Assembly (NCBI GenBank): GCA_003511825.1 | Contig: DOIU01000135.1 | Coordinates: 1 to 25,811 of the forward strand | Source of the DNA: Gammaproteobacteria bacterium | Lineage (GTDB): Bacteria; Pseudomonadota; Gammaproteobacteria; Granulosicoccales; Granulosicoccaceae | Direction of reading: 5' to 3' | Length of the DNA stretch: 25,811 nucleotides | Shown here: one piece after another, positions 1 to 7,673 of the stretch | Layout of the letters: every line of letters starts with the position of its first letter | How positions within the stretch are numbered: position 1 is the first letter of the stretch | The notes under the pieces: generated by a model | The model's database searches: none | What the model was told of the DNA's origin: nothing | The model's input: the letters and a program-made list of their open reading frames with translations, nothing else | Translations under genes and position numbers: made by a program

Positions 1-106
1 GGTGATGGGCGCCTATGAACACAGTAAGTTTCGACAGTACATTGTGGGTGGTGTCACCAATAAGGTTCTGAAAAAAGCAAAGATACCTGTCTTGATTTCG
101 CATTAA
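1..106 (+). CDS. Universal stress protein (UspA family), C-terminal end only
   Basis: The first complete codon begins at base 2 and the frame runs 34 residues to a TAA at 104-106. The visible tail reads as the last beta-alpha-beta of a UspA domain: a VMGAYEHS stretch matching the G-x-x-G-H-S phosphate-binding loop, then GGVTNKVLKK and the terminal strand IPVLISH. In the family this loop binds ATP or AMP. The gene starts outside the window, so its length, any tandem Usp domain and its promoter cannot be judged. A hairpin lies about 20 bases after the stop. Confidence is good for the family and low for any specific role. Confidence 0.75.
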   Translation, partial: VMGAYEHSKFRQYIVGGVTNKVLKKAKIPVLISH

Positions 107-128
107 GTTGTCGAGCACCAGGGTCGCT

Positions 129-151
129 GCGCCTGCCAGCTTGGCAGGCGC
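129..151 (+). terminator. Perfect hairpin after the Usp gene
   Basis: Ten-base arms GCGCCTGCCA and TGGCAGGCGC flank a three-base loop (139-141), giving a very stable GC-rich hairpin 23 bases after the Usp stop. There is no T run after it, so it is not a textbook intrinsic terminator. It may end or stabilise the Usp transcript. The rest of 152-314 shows no further gene. Confidence 0.5.
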
Positions 152-314
152 GAGTCTGTAAAATCCTTTCCTATATTCGTTGTTTTGATGCGCCCACTGA
201 CACGGTGGGTGACAAGGCTCGCTTGCAAATCGGGTTGGCATCTGCGTTGATTTCAGCTATGGGTTTGTACACTGCCATCGCGCAGTCAAACAATCATGAG
301 ATGAGGAGTGACCT

Positions 315-638
315 ATGCCGCAATACGTTATCGTTTATCTGGGTGGCGAGCCGCCGTCCACACCAGAAGAGGGGAAAAAGCACTTTGCCAAGTATATGGA
401 GTGGCTAAATGCCCTGGGTGATCAGGCGGTTAGCCCGGCGAATCCACTCAAAGATACGCGTACGGTAGAACCCGATGGGTCGGTGGCCGAGGGCGCTAGC
501 ATCGGGATGTCCGGTTTTACCATCATTGAGGCCGCCTCCATGGACGATGCTCTTTCCGTCGCGCGGGCGTGCCCCTTTCTGGACGTTGGCGGCTCACTTG
601 AGGTGTCAGAGTTGGCGCAAATGCCGGCGCAGAAATGA
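315..638 (+). CDS. YCII-domain protein
   Basis: A complete 107-residue protein with a purine-rich site (ATGAGGAG) about 7 bases before ATG 315. It has the one-domain ferredoxin-like layout of the YciI/DGPF group: an opening strand MPQYVIVYLGGEPP, a helix containing KKHFAKYMEWLNALGD, a loop with NPLKDTRTVEPDG, the strand GFTIIEA, the helix MDDALSVARACPFL and a last strand SLEVSEL. Family members are small alpha-beta dimers, sometimes fused to sigma factors or chlorite-dismutase-like folds; most have no proven reaction. It stands alone on the plus strand between the Usp tail and a convergent exported protein. Family assignment is fairly secure; biochemical role is unknown. Confidence 0.75.
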   Translation: MPQYVIVYLGGEPPSTPEEGKKHFAKYMEWLNALGDQAVSPANPLKDTRTVEPDGSVAEGASIGMSGFTIIEAASMDDALSVARACPFLDVGGSLEVSELAQMPAQK

Positions 639-676
639 CGCCGGCAGCCGCTGTGTGCCGATGATCGGATGTGTGT

Positions 677-1183
677 TTATTGCGCGGCCTCGGGCGCTTG
701 GTCGGAGGCGCTTTGTAAGCGATCTCGAATGAAGTTCGTGAGCGCCTCCTGATCAGTAATTGCTGCTTGCTCAACAATGTCCAGTGCTTGCAGGCGGAAA
801 ATGTTGACCGCTTCCGTGTCAGTAACGGGTAGGTTCAGAGCTTCAAGGGCCTCTTCATCCTTGGCCAGCGCCATGCGAAAGCTGTAGTCACGCATCTTGG
901 GGATGGCGAATAGCTTGGAGATCAAGGATGGCATCCCAGAGATATCTGCGAGGTAAACCGCCTGATAGGCGTCAAGGTCACGCAACTCTAACGTGTCCAG
1001 GCTCTGTTTCACCATGTCACCCGCATCCATGCTGAGCGATACGATCAGCCAGTTGACCGACTCATCCAGCGCGACGGGTTTCTCCCATTGATCCTCGAAC
1101 GTCTGTGCCGGCAGGGGCTGTGCCTGGGTGGATTGCACCAACAGACTCCCTACCAATAGCGTCACTAGCCATAAAGCTTTCAT
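677..1183 (-). CDS. Exported thioredoxin-fold-like protein without cysteines
   Basis: 168 residues starting at ATG 1183, preceded by GAGGTGA. The N-terminus (MKALWLVTLLVGSLLVQSTQAQ) is a clear signal peptide with a likely cleavage after AQA/QAQ near residue 22, so the mature protein should be periplasmic. The mature part opens with FEDQWEKPVALDE, like the Q-x-G-K-x-V-x-L start of peroxiredoxin/thioredoxin-like domains, and contains a conserved-looking block YLADISGMPSLI then AIPKMRDY (about residues 97-121). I recall similar uncharacterised proteins in Pseudomonas. The whole sequence has no cysteine, so a thiol redox function is excluded. It is divergent from the AraC-type gene at 1385. Function unknown. 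Confidence 0.6.
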   Translation of the reverse strand: MKALWLVTLLVGSLLVQSTQAQPLPAQTFEDQWEKPVALDESVNWLIVSLSMDAGDMVKQSLDTLELRDLDAYQAVYLADISGMPSLISKLFAIPKMRDYSFRMALAKDEEALEALNLPVTDTEAVNIFRLQALDIVEQAAITDQEALTNFIRDRLQSASDQAPEAAQ

Positions 1184-1384
1184 GATTCACCTCGTTCCTT
1201 GCGCGTTATCGCGCTTACCTTCTTGAATTGGCCCCACGGTTCAGTGGGTTCATGTCAACATCTTACACCAGTCGCGTAGGCTCTTGGTGTTGTTGGCGGC
1301 CTTGTGACCATGATGTCAGTCTCCAGTCCTGCTACAGTCAAAGGTAGGTTTGTTGGGTGCATCCGGAGGCGATGAAATAACGAC

Positions 1385-2416
1385 ATGCAGGCGCTGACTG
1401 TTTCTGGGGATTATGTGCGTTCCCTATTGCGATCCGCTGAAGTGCAGGGCTTGAGGATTGACGCCTTGCTTGAGGAGGCGGGCATCGCGCGCGATGAGCT
1501 GGAGGCGGACGCCTTTTCCGCCGTGCGCTTCGGGCGTCTTTATCAGCTGGTCATGCGGGAAACGCGGGACGAGTCGTTTGGCATGATCAGCGCGGCAAAG
1601 CTGCCGGTGGGCGCGTTTCGCATGATGTGCTTCGCGTGTATTCATGCCGAGGATCTCGCGCACGCCATCCGCCGGTGCGGTGACTTCTATGAGCTGTTAC
1701 GCGGCAGCGTGATGAAGCCCATGATCAGGCAAGAGGGGGGTGTCGCTAACTTATTTTTTGCAAGCCTGGAGGCTTCTCCCGAAATCTCTGTGGAAACGGT
1801 TCTGAATACAGAGGCGCCGTTGAGAATTCGTGCGTGGTTCTCGATGTGGTTGCACTTTCTGAGTTGGTTAACCGGGCAACGGCTGCGCTTGAAAGACGCG
1901 TGCTTTACCTTTACTGAGCCTGAGGATGCAGCGTCATATGCACGCACATTCTCTTGCCCTGTCCGATTTGACCATCCCGAGAATGCGCTGCGGTTTGATG
2001 CGCAATTGCTGCAGTTACCGCTGGTGCAAACGGAGCAGAGTCTGCGTGCGTTCCTCAAGTCAGTGCCTTATCAGTTGATCGTGATGCCAAATGAGTCAGA
2101 CTCGCTGCGCGCACAAGTCGTGGCGCTGCTTGGGGTGGACTTCAGTCGTGATACGCCGAGTGCAGCGCATATTGCCGCGCGATTGGGGATGTCATTGTCG
2201 AGCTTGCGGCGACGTTTACAGGCCGAAGGCACATCGTATCAACGCCTCAAAGACGAATGCCGGCAGGCCGCAGCGATGCGTTACCTGGCATCGCCGGCCA
2301 TGCGGATTCAGGACGTTGCTGAGCTCTGTGGTTATGATGATCCAAGTACGTTTTTTCGTGTGTTTAAGAAATGGTCAGGCATGACACCTGGCGAGTATCG
2401 GCGTCGCCTGTGTTAA
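1385..2416 (+). CDS. AraC-family regulator, OruR-like (arabinose-binding-domain type)
   Basis: 343 residues. ATG 1385 follows GGAGGCGATG, about 10 bases upstream. Residues about 20-205 match the long N-terminal effector domain of the OruR/ArgR-like AraC group (opening VSGDYVRSLLRSAEVQGL, then GAFRMMCFACIHAEDLAHAIRRCGDFY). The C-terminal 100 residues hold the double helix-turn-helix: HIAARLGMSLSSLRRRLQAE and then IQDVAELCGYDDPSTFFRVF followed by KKWSGMTPGEYRR. Members usually activate a neighbouring catabolic operon upon sensing a metabolite. The next gene 300 bases downstream on the same strand starts a beta-oxidation operon, which I infer to be its target, with an acyl-CoA or fatty-acid signal possible. 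The effector is not known from sequence. Confidence 0.85.
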   Translation: MQALTVSGDYVRSLLRSAEVQGLRIDALLEEAGIARDELEADAFSAVRFGRLYQLVMRETRDESFGMISAAKLPVGAFRMMCFACIHAEDLAHAIRRCGDFYELLRGSVMKPMIRQEGGVANLFFASLEASPEISVETVLNTEAPLRIRAWFSMWLHFLSWLTGQRLRLKDACFTFTEPEDAASYARTFSCPVRFDHPENALRFDAQLLQLPLVQTEQSLRAFLKSVPYQLIVMPNESDSLRAQVVALLGVDFSRDTPSAAHIAARLGMSLSSLRRRLQAEGTSYQRLKDECRQAAAMRYLASPAMRIQDVAELCGYDDPSTFFRVFKKWSGMTPGEYRRRLC

Positions 2417-2717
2417 TAGTGCCACCCCGTGGGCGTTTCTATTGCTTATTTAAATGAATTAAAAACAATGGCTTGTGATTTTGGTGAGCGAATTTACCAC
2501 TCATTATGCGGGGTTTTGCCATTGTTTGCTCTGCGCGGATAGGTAACACTGCTCTCATCGCTTAGGAGCTGTTAGCGACGTTAAGATCGCATGGCTTCGG
2601 AGTATCCACACTATCTTGTTGCATGCGTTAAAGCGCTGTCTGTTTCCCGGCATATGACCGGTACGGACAATTGGCACCGCAACGCTGTGCACACCAATGC
2701 AAGGGAGGAACACGCAC
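2417..2717 (+). promoter_or_regulatory. Leader/promoter region of the acyl-CoA oxidation operon
   Basis: A gene-free stretch of 301 bases between the AraC-type regulator and the dehydrogenase. It is AT-rich at its start (2450-2510) and contains two perfect 10-base arms, AAACAATGGC (2463-2472) and GCCATTGTTT (2518-2527), separated by 45 bases. These could be paired regulator sites or an RNA stem. No convincing sigma-70 promoter could be chosen by eye. The ribosome binding site GGGAGGA (2703-2709) closes the region. Assigning it as the AraC target is inference. Confidence 0.35.
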
Positions 2718-4514
2718 ATGACTGACTATCGAGCCCCATTGCGCGATATGCGATTCGTGATGCATGAGTTACTGGACTATCCGTCGCACTATGCGGCCTT
2801 ACCGCAGGCCGATGATGCCAGCCCTGACGTTGTCGACGCCATTCTGGATGAAGCCTCGCGGTTCTGTGAGCAAGTGCTTGCGCCATTGAATGCCGTCGGT
2901 GACCAGGAAGGGTGTCGCTGGGAGGCAGGGCAGGTTGTCACGCCGACGGGGTTTAAAGCGGCCTATCAGCAATACGTTGAAGGCGGTTGGCCCTCGTTGG
3001 CGCATGACGAAGAGTGGGGCGGGCAGGGTTTACCAGAGTCCTTGGCGACGCCCATCTCTGAGTTGACCAGCACCGCCAACTGGGCTTGGAGTATGTACCC
3101 GCAGCTCAGCCATGGCGCGATGAATACCTTGTCCGCGCACGGTACGGATGCACAAAAAGCGCGCTATCTCACCAAGCTCGTCTCCGGTGAATGGACGGGC
3201 ACCATGTGTCTCACCGAAGCCCATTGTGGGACTGATCTCGGTTTGCTCCGCGCACGCGCGGAACCTCAAGCCGACGGCAGCTATCGCATCCATGGCAGTA
3301 AGATTTTTATTTCCGCCGGTGAGCACGATATGGCGGAGAACATCGTCCATATTGTGCTCGCGCGTCTGCCGGATGCGCCGGCTGGCACCAAGGGCATCTC
3401 GCTGTTTATCGTGCCGAAGTGTGTGGTCAATGACGATGGCAGTCCTGGCGACGCCAATGCGGTGAGTTGCGGTTCGATTGAGCACAAAATGGGTATTCAC
3501 GGTAATGCGACCTGCGTGCTGAATTTTGATGGTGCCGAGGGCTTTTTGATTGGGCCACCCAACCGTGGGCTCAATTGCATGTTTACCTTTATGAACTCGG
3601 CGCGTTTGGGCACGGCAATGCAAGGGCTGGCGCACAGCGAGTTGGCATTCCAGGGTGCTTTGTCTTATGCGCGCGAACGTTTGCAAATGCGTGCCTTGAG
3701 TGGCCCGAAAAATCCCGATGGCCCCGCTGACCCGATCATTGTGCACCCCGATGTTCGCCGCATGCTGCTCACACAAAAAGCGTTCGCCGAAGGAGGTCGT
3801 ATGCTGTTGTATTACGCAGCCAAGCTCCTGGATGTGACTGCGCATGGCAGCGAGTCAGATCGCGCTCATGCGGATGCCAAGCTTGCGTTACTGACACCGA
3901 TTGCCAAAGCGTTTCTCACTGAAACGGGGTTTGAGTCAGCCAACCACGGTATTCAGGTGTTGGGTGGGCATGGCTATATTCAAGAATGGGGTATGGAGCA
4001 AAACGTGCGCGATAGCCGCATTTCCATGCTGTACGAGGGCACGACGGGGATTCAGGCCTTGGACTTGCTCGGGCGCAAGGTGCTCGGCTCTCAGGGAGAA
4101 TTGTTAAAAGGTTTCCTCAACGAGGTACACGTTTTTTGTGGTGCCCATAGCGACAATCCCGCGATGGCAGAGTTCGTCGGTGCACTGGCGCAAAAGCTTC
4201 AGGAGTGGGGAGAGGTGACCCAGCAGTTGGGCGCTAACGCCCTGAAAGATCCCGAAGAGATTGGAGCCGCATCGGTGGATTACTTGATGTACAGTGGCTA
4301 TATCGTTTCTGCATGGTTTTGGGCGCAGGCGGCGGCAATCGCGCTCCAAAAGATAGACGACGACGATGACGGTACGGGCTTTTATGCCGCCAAACTGGAC
4401 ACCGCCCGGTTTTACTTCCAACGATTGCTGCCGCGCACAGAAGGTCATAAAGCGGCGATGTTGTCGGGGGCGGGTAATTTAATGAGCTTGGACGCTGAGC
4501 ACTTCGCCTTTTAG
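2718..4514 (+). CDS. Large acyl-CoA dehydrogenase (about 600 residues, FadE5/DmdC-like)
   Basis: ATG 2718 is chosen over an in-frame ATG 21 bases earlier because GGGAGGA lies at 2703-2709, inside the longer version. The 598-residue protein has the order of the long acyl-CoA dehydrogenase class: an N-terminal extension (1-35, MTDYRAPLRDMRFVMHELL), the helical ACAD N domain (about 40-155), the middle beta domain (GTMCLTEAHCGTDLG near 155-175, GSKIFISAGEHDM), the C-terminal flavin domain (HGIQVLGGHGYIQEWG) and an extra C-terminal helical domain (about 470-590). The catalytic base is E440 in YEGTTGIQA. It removes two hydrogens from acyl-CoA using FAD. The same class includes 3-methylmercaptopropionyl-CoA dehydrogenase DmdC, so the substrate may not be a simple fatty acid. 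First gene of the operon with fadB and fadA. Confidence 0.88.
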   Translation: MTDYRAPLRDMRFVMHELLDYPSHYAALPQADDASPDVVDAILDEASRFCEQVLAPLNAVGDQEGCRWEAGQVVTPTGFKAAYQQYVEGGWPSLAHDEEWGGQGLPESLATPISELTSTANWAWSMYPQLSHGAMNTLSAHGTDAQKARYLTKLVSGEWTGTMCLTEAHCGTDLGLLRARAEPQADGSYRIHGSKIFISAGEHDMAENIVHIVLARLPDAPAGTKGISLFIVPKCVVNDDGSPGDANAVSCGSIEHKMGIHGNATCVLNFDGAEGFLIGPPNRGLNCMFTFMNSARLGTAMQGLAHSELAFQGALSYARERLQMRALSGPKNPDGPADPIIVHPDVRRMLLTQKAFAEGGRMLLYYAAKLLDVTAHGSESDRAHADAKLALLTPIAKAFLTETGFESANHGIQVLGGHGYIQEWGMEQNVRDSRISMLYEGTTGIQALDLLGRKVLGSQGELLKGFLNEVHVFCGAHSDNPAMAEFVGALAQKLQEWGEVTQQLGANALKDPEEIGAASVDYLMYSGYIVSAWFWAQAAAIALQKIDDDDDGTGFYAAKLDTARFYFQRLLPRTEGHKAAMLSGAGNLMSLDAEHFAF

Positions 4515-4551
4515 TGCCCGAGCAATTAATGACATGATCGGAGGAAAACCT

Positions 4552-5499
4552 ATGTCGCTACCGAATGCGTTTGTGGACACCCTGCGCTTGCCGCTGGTGT
4601 GCGCGCCCATGTTTTTGGTGTCGGGGCCTGGCTTGGTCATTGAGGCGTGTCGGTCGGGTGTGGTGGGGACTTTCCCGGCCCTGAATCAGCGCGATAGCGC
4701 GGGCTTTGAGGCCTGGTTGCTTGAGGTGAAAGAGGCGTTAGCAGACACGCCCAACGCAGCGCCTTATGGCGTGAACCTGATTGTCCACAAGAGCAATCCG
4801 CGATTGCAGGCAGATCTTGAGCTGTGTGTGAAACACCAAGTGCCGTTGGTGATTACCTCCTTGGGCGCGGTCAGTGAGGTGGTGGATGCTGTGCACAGCT
4901 ATGGCGGTGTGGTGTTTCATGACGTGATCAATGTGCGTCACGCGGAGAAAGCCGCACAAGCAGGTGTGGACGGCTTAATCGCGGTGTGCGCAGGTGCGGG
5001 CGGGCACGCGGGTACGCTCAGCCCGTTTGCGCTGGTGCCCGAGATCCGGCAGTTTTTTCACAAGACCGTTTTGCTCGCGGGCAGTCTGTCACGCGGGAGT
5101 GATATTCTCGCGACCAAGGTGTTGGGGGCAGACCTGGCGTATATGGGTACGCGTTTTATCAATACACAAGAGAGCCTCGCCGACGCGCGCTATAAGTCCA
5201 TGATCGCCAACAGCCGAGCTGCGGACGTGGTCTACACCGAAAAGGTGTCGGGAGTGAATGCCAATTTCCTGTTGCCGAGTTTGGAGGTGGCCGGGGTTGA
5301 CCTCGCTGCAGTGCGCGAGTCAACCGATGTGGACTTTGGCGAAGAACTGGATGCGGCAAAAGCATGGAAAGACATCTGGTCAGCCGGTCAAGGGGTGGGG
5401 AGTATCGACGACGTGCCCTCTGTCGCTGACTTGGTGGCTAGGTTGGAGCAGGAGTATATGGCGGCATGCGCCGCAATCGACACAGGAGAACAGGCATGA
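4552..5499 (+). CDS. Nitronate monooxygenase / 2-nitropropane dioxygenase-family flavoprotein
   Basis: 315 residues. ATG 4552 is preferred to an upstream in-frame ATG (4534) because the GGAGGA site lies between the two. The protein is a TIM-barrel FMN protein: LRLPLVCAPMFLVSGPGLVIEA at the N-terminus, the family signature GLIAVCAGAGGHAG at 141-154 with the active-site histidine position H152, a phosphate-binding strand LLAGSLSRGSDI (174-185), and GADLAYMGTRF at 192-202. Family members oxidise alkyl nitronates, reduce quinones with NADH, or act as enoyl reductases; sequence alone cannot separate these. It sits 37 bases after the dehydrogenase and its stop overlaps the fadB start (ATGA), so it is translated as part of the beta-oxidation operon. 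That placement suggests a role in handling an unusual acyl chain or in disposing of electrons. Confidence 0.82.
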   Translation: MSLPNAFVDTLRLPLVCAPMFLVSGPGLVIEACRSGVVGTFPALNQRDSAGFEAWLLEVKEALADTPNAAPYGVNLIVHKSNPRLQADLELCVKHQVPLVITSLGAVSEVVDAVHSYGGVVFHDVINVRHAEKAAQAGVDGLIAVCAGAGGHAGTLSPFALVPEIRQFFHKTVLLAGSLSRGSDILATKVLGADLAYMGTRFINTQESLADARYKSMIANSRAADVVYTEKVSGVNANFLLPSLEVAGVDLAAVRESTDVDFGEELDAAKAWKDIWSAGQGVGSIDDVPSVADLVARLEQEYMAACAAIDTGEQA

Positions 5500-7673
5500 C
5501 CTATTCAGGTAAAGCCATTCAGCTGGCACCGATTCAAGAGGGCTTGTACGCCTTGCATTTTGACCGGCAAGCGTCAAGCGTGAATACCTTAGGGGCTGCC
5601 ACCTTGGCAGAGCTTGAGGATGTCATTACGCTGTTGGAAAAAGCGTCTGATGTTAAAGGCTTGCTGATCAGCAGCACCAAGAAGAGCTTTATTGTTGGCG
5701 CGGATATCACCGAGTTTTTGGGGGAGTTCAGTAAACCCGAGGCTGAGGTGGTGGCGGTGAGTCGCGGGCCAAACCAGTTGTTGGCCCGCTTTGAAGATTT
5801 ACCGTTCCCAACCGTTGTGGCGATTAACGGTGAGGCACTGGGCGGTGGGTTTGAGTTTTGTTTGGCATGTGACTACCGCGTGATGGCGCAAAAAGCCAAG
5901 GTTGGCTTGCCCGAAGTGAAATTGGGCATCATGCCGGGTTGGGGCGGCACCATTCGTTTGCCGCGGTTGATTGGCGTTGATAATGCGGTGGAATGGATTT
6001 GCACTGGCGGGTCCAAGCGCGGGGAAGCGGCCTTGAAAGACGGTGCAGTCGACGCCTTGGTGGCCGATGAGCAGCTGCATGCCGCCGCGCTGGATTTGTT
6101 GCAAAAAGCGGTCGCAGGCACGGTGGACTATCGCCAGGCACGTGCCTCAAAAACGCAGCCGATTATGCTGAACCCGGTCGAACAAGCGATGGCCTTCGAG
6201 TCTGCCATGGGGGTGGTGGCGGCAAAGGCCGGGCCTCATTACCCCGCGCCGGTGGCGGCGATTGAGACGATTAAGGCGCATGCGAATTTATCGCGCGACG
6301 AAGCCATTGACGTTGAAGCGGTGACCTTCGCGCGTTTGGCCAAGAGCGATGTCGCTGAGAGCCTCGTGGGCATCTTCCTGAAAGACCAAGTGCTTAAGCG
6401 CAAGGCGAAAGGCATGCTGGACACGGCACAGCCCGTGCGTCGCAGCGCTGTTTTGGGGGCGGGTATTATGGGCGGCGGCGTTGCGTATCAGTCAGCGTCG
6501 AGCGGCATTCCCATTCTCATGAAAGACATCCAACATGCTGCGATTCAGACCGGATTGGAAGAGGCGGACAAACTGCTGCTCAAACAAATCGAGCGCGACC
6601 GCCTGGATGCGCAAAAGATGGCTGAGGTGCTTAATCGCATCCAACCCACGCTGAGCTACGGAGATTTTGCGGAGGTCGATTTAGTCGTAGAAGCGGTTGT
6701 CGAGAATGCCAAGATCAAGCAACAAGTCTTGGCGGAGGTCGAAGGGGCCGTTTCAGATGACACGATACTGACCTCAAACACCTCGACGATTTCCATCGAT
6801 GTGCTGGCGCAAGGGCTAAAACGCCCGCAGAACTTTTGCGGGATGCACTTTTTCAATCCTGTGCACCGCATGCCCTTGGTGGAAGTGATTCGCGGCTCGC
6901 AAAGCAGTGAAGCGGCCATTGCCACGACGGTGAGCTACGCACGTGCGATGGGGAAAACGCCGATTGTCGTGGGTGATTGTCCTGGGTTTTTGGTCAATCG
7001 TATCTTGTTCCCGTATTTTGGCGGTTTTACCCGCTTGCTGGGTGACGGGGTTGACTTTCGTCGTATCGATAAGCTGATGGAAGGTTTTGGCTGGCCGATG
7101 GGGCCGGCTTACCTGCTGGATGTGGTGGGGATAGACACCGCCCATCATGCGGCAGAGGTGATGGCGGCGGGCTTTCCAGAGCGTATGCGCCGCGATGGCG
7201 AAACGGCGATTACAGCGATGTTTGCCGCAGAGCGTCTGGGCCAGAAGAATGGCATAGGCTTTTATCGCTATGAATTGGATAAACGGGGCAAGCCGAAAAA
7301 GCGGCCTGACCCTGCGGCAGAAGATGTTTTAAAGCCTATACAGACAGGAACAACATCGGTGTCAGATCAGGAGATCGTCGAGCGTATGATGATTCCGCTC
7401 TGCCTGGAGACGATGCGATGCCTCGAAGATGGTATTGTTGCATCGGCGGCTGAAGCCGATATGGGCTTAGTATACGGCATCGGCTTCCCACCCTTTAGAG
7501 GCGGTGCATTGCATTATGTGGATAAGCTGGGTGTGAAGGCGTTTTGCGATCTTTGCCAAAGCTATGCCTCGCTCGGCCCTGCCTATGCACCGACGGACGG
7601 TCTCAAGGCAATGGCGGCGTCTGGCGACACGTTTTACCCGCAGATGGCGGCCACCCAGGAGGAGCAGGTATGA
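5496..7673 (+). CDS. fadB: Fatty acid oxidation complex alpha subunit (enoyl-CoA hydratase / 3-hydroxyacyl-CoA dehydrogenase)
   Basis: 725 residues from ATG 5496, which overlaps the previous stop as ATGA and follows AGGAGA. The usual FadB is about 715 residues. The N-terminal crotonase half has the oxyanion loop IVGADIT (66-72), NGEALGGGFE with E120 and GLPE with E140, matching catalytic E119 and E139 of E. coli FadB. The C-terminal half has the NAD site GAGIMGGG (321-328), then GMHFFNPVHRMPLVEV with H451 and E463 matching H450/E462. It hydrates trans-2-enoyl-CoA to L-3-hydroxyacyl-CoA and oxidises it to 3-ketoacyl-CoA in the cytoplasm, forming an alpha2beta2 complex with FadA. The stop overlaps the fadA start (ATGA), favouring matched production of both subunits. 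Confidence 0.95.
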   Translation: MTYSGKAIQLAPIQEGLYALHFDRQASSVNTLGAATLAELEDVITLLEKASDVKGLLISSTKKSFIVGADITEFLGEFSKPEAEVVAVSRGPNQLLARFEDLPFPTVVAINGEALGGGFEFCLACDYRVMAQKAKVGLPEVKLGIMPGWGGTIRLPRLIGVDNAVEWICTGGSKRGEAALKDGAVDALVADEQLHAAALDLLQKAVAGTVDYRQARASKTQPIMLNPVEQAMAFESAMGVVAAKAGPHYPAPVAAIETIKAHANLSRDEAIDVEAVTFARLAKSDVAESLVGIFLKDQVLKRKAKGMLDTAQPVRRSAVLGAGIMGGGVAYQSASSGIPILMKDIQHAAIQTGLEEADKLLLKQIERDRLDAQKMAEVLNRIQPTLSYGDFAEVDLVVEAVVENAKIKQQVLAEVEGAVSDDTILTSNTSTISIDVLAQGLKRPQNFCGMHFFNPVHRMPLVEVIRGSQSSEAAIATTVSYARAMGKTPIVVGDCPGFLVNRILFPYFGGFTRLLGDGVDFRRIDKLMEGFGWPMGPAYLLDVVGIDTAHHAAEVMAAGFPERMRRDGETAITAMFAAERLGQKNGIGFYRYELDKRGKPKKRPDPAAEDVLKPIQTGTTSVSDQEIVERMMIPLCLETMRCLEDGIVASAAEADMGLVYGIGFPPFRGGALHYVDKLGVKAFCDLCQSYASLGPAYAPTDGLKAMAASGDTFYPQMAATQEEQV

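Noticed and set aside
205..408. Open frame overlapping the YCII gene start
   Set aside because: It starts without a clear ribosome site and overlaps the YCII gene, which has a good site and family motifs.
1233..1248. Hairpin CCCAC-GGTTCA-GTGGG in the divergent region before the AraC-type regulator
   Set aside because: Five-base stem only; no sign of a regulatory role beyond position.
3030..3845. Long minus-strand open frame (271 codons) opposite the acyl-CoA dehydrogenase
   Set aside because: It is the mirror of a well-identified coding strand with strong codon bias; the translation is rich in His/Arg/Thr and matches no family.
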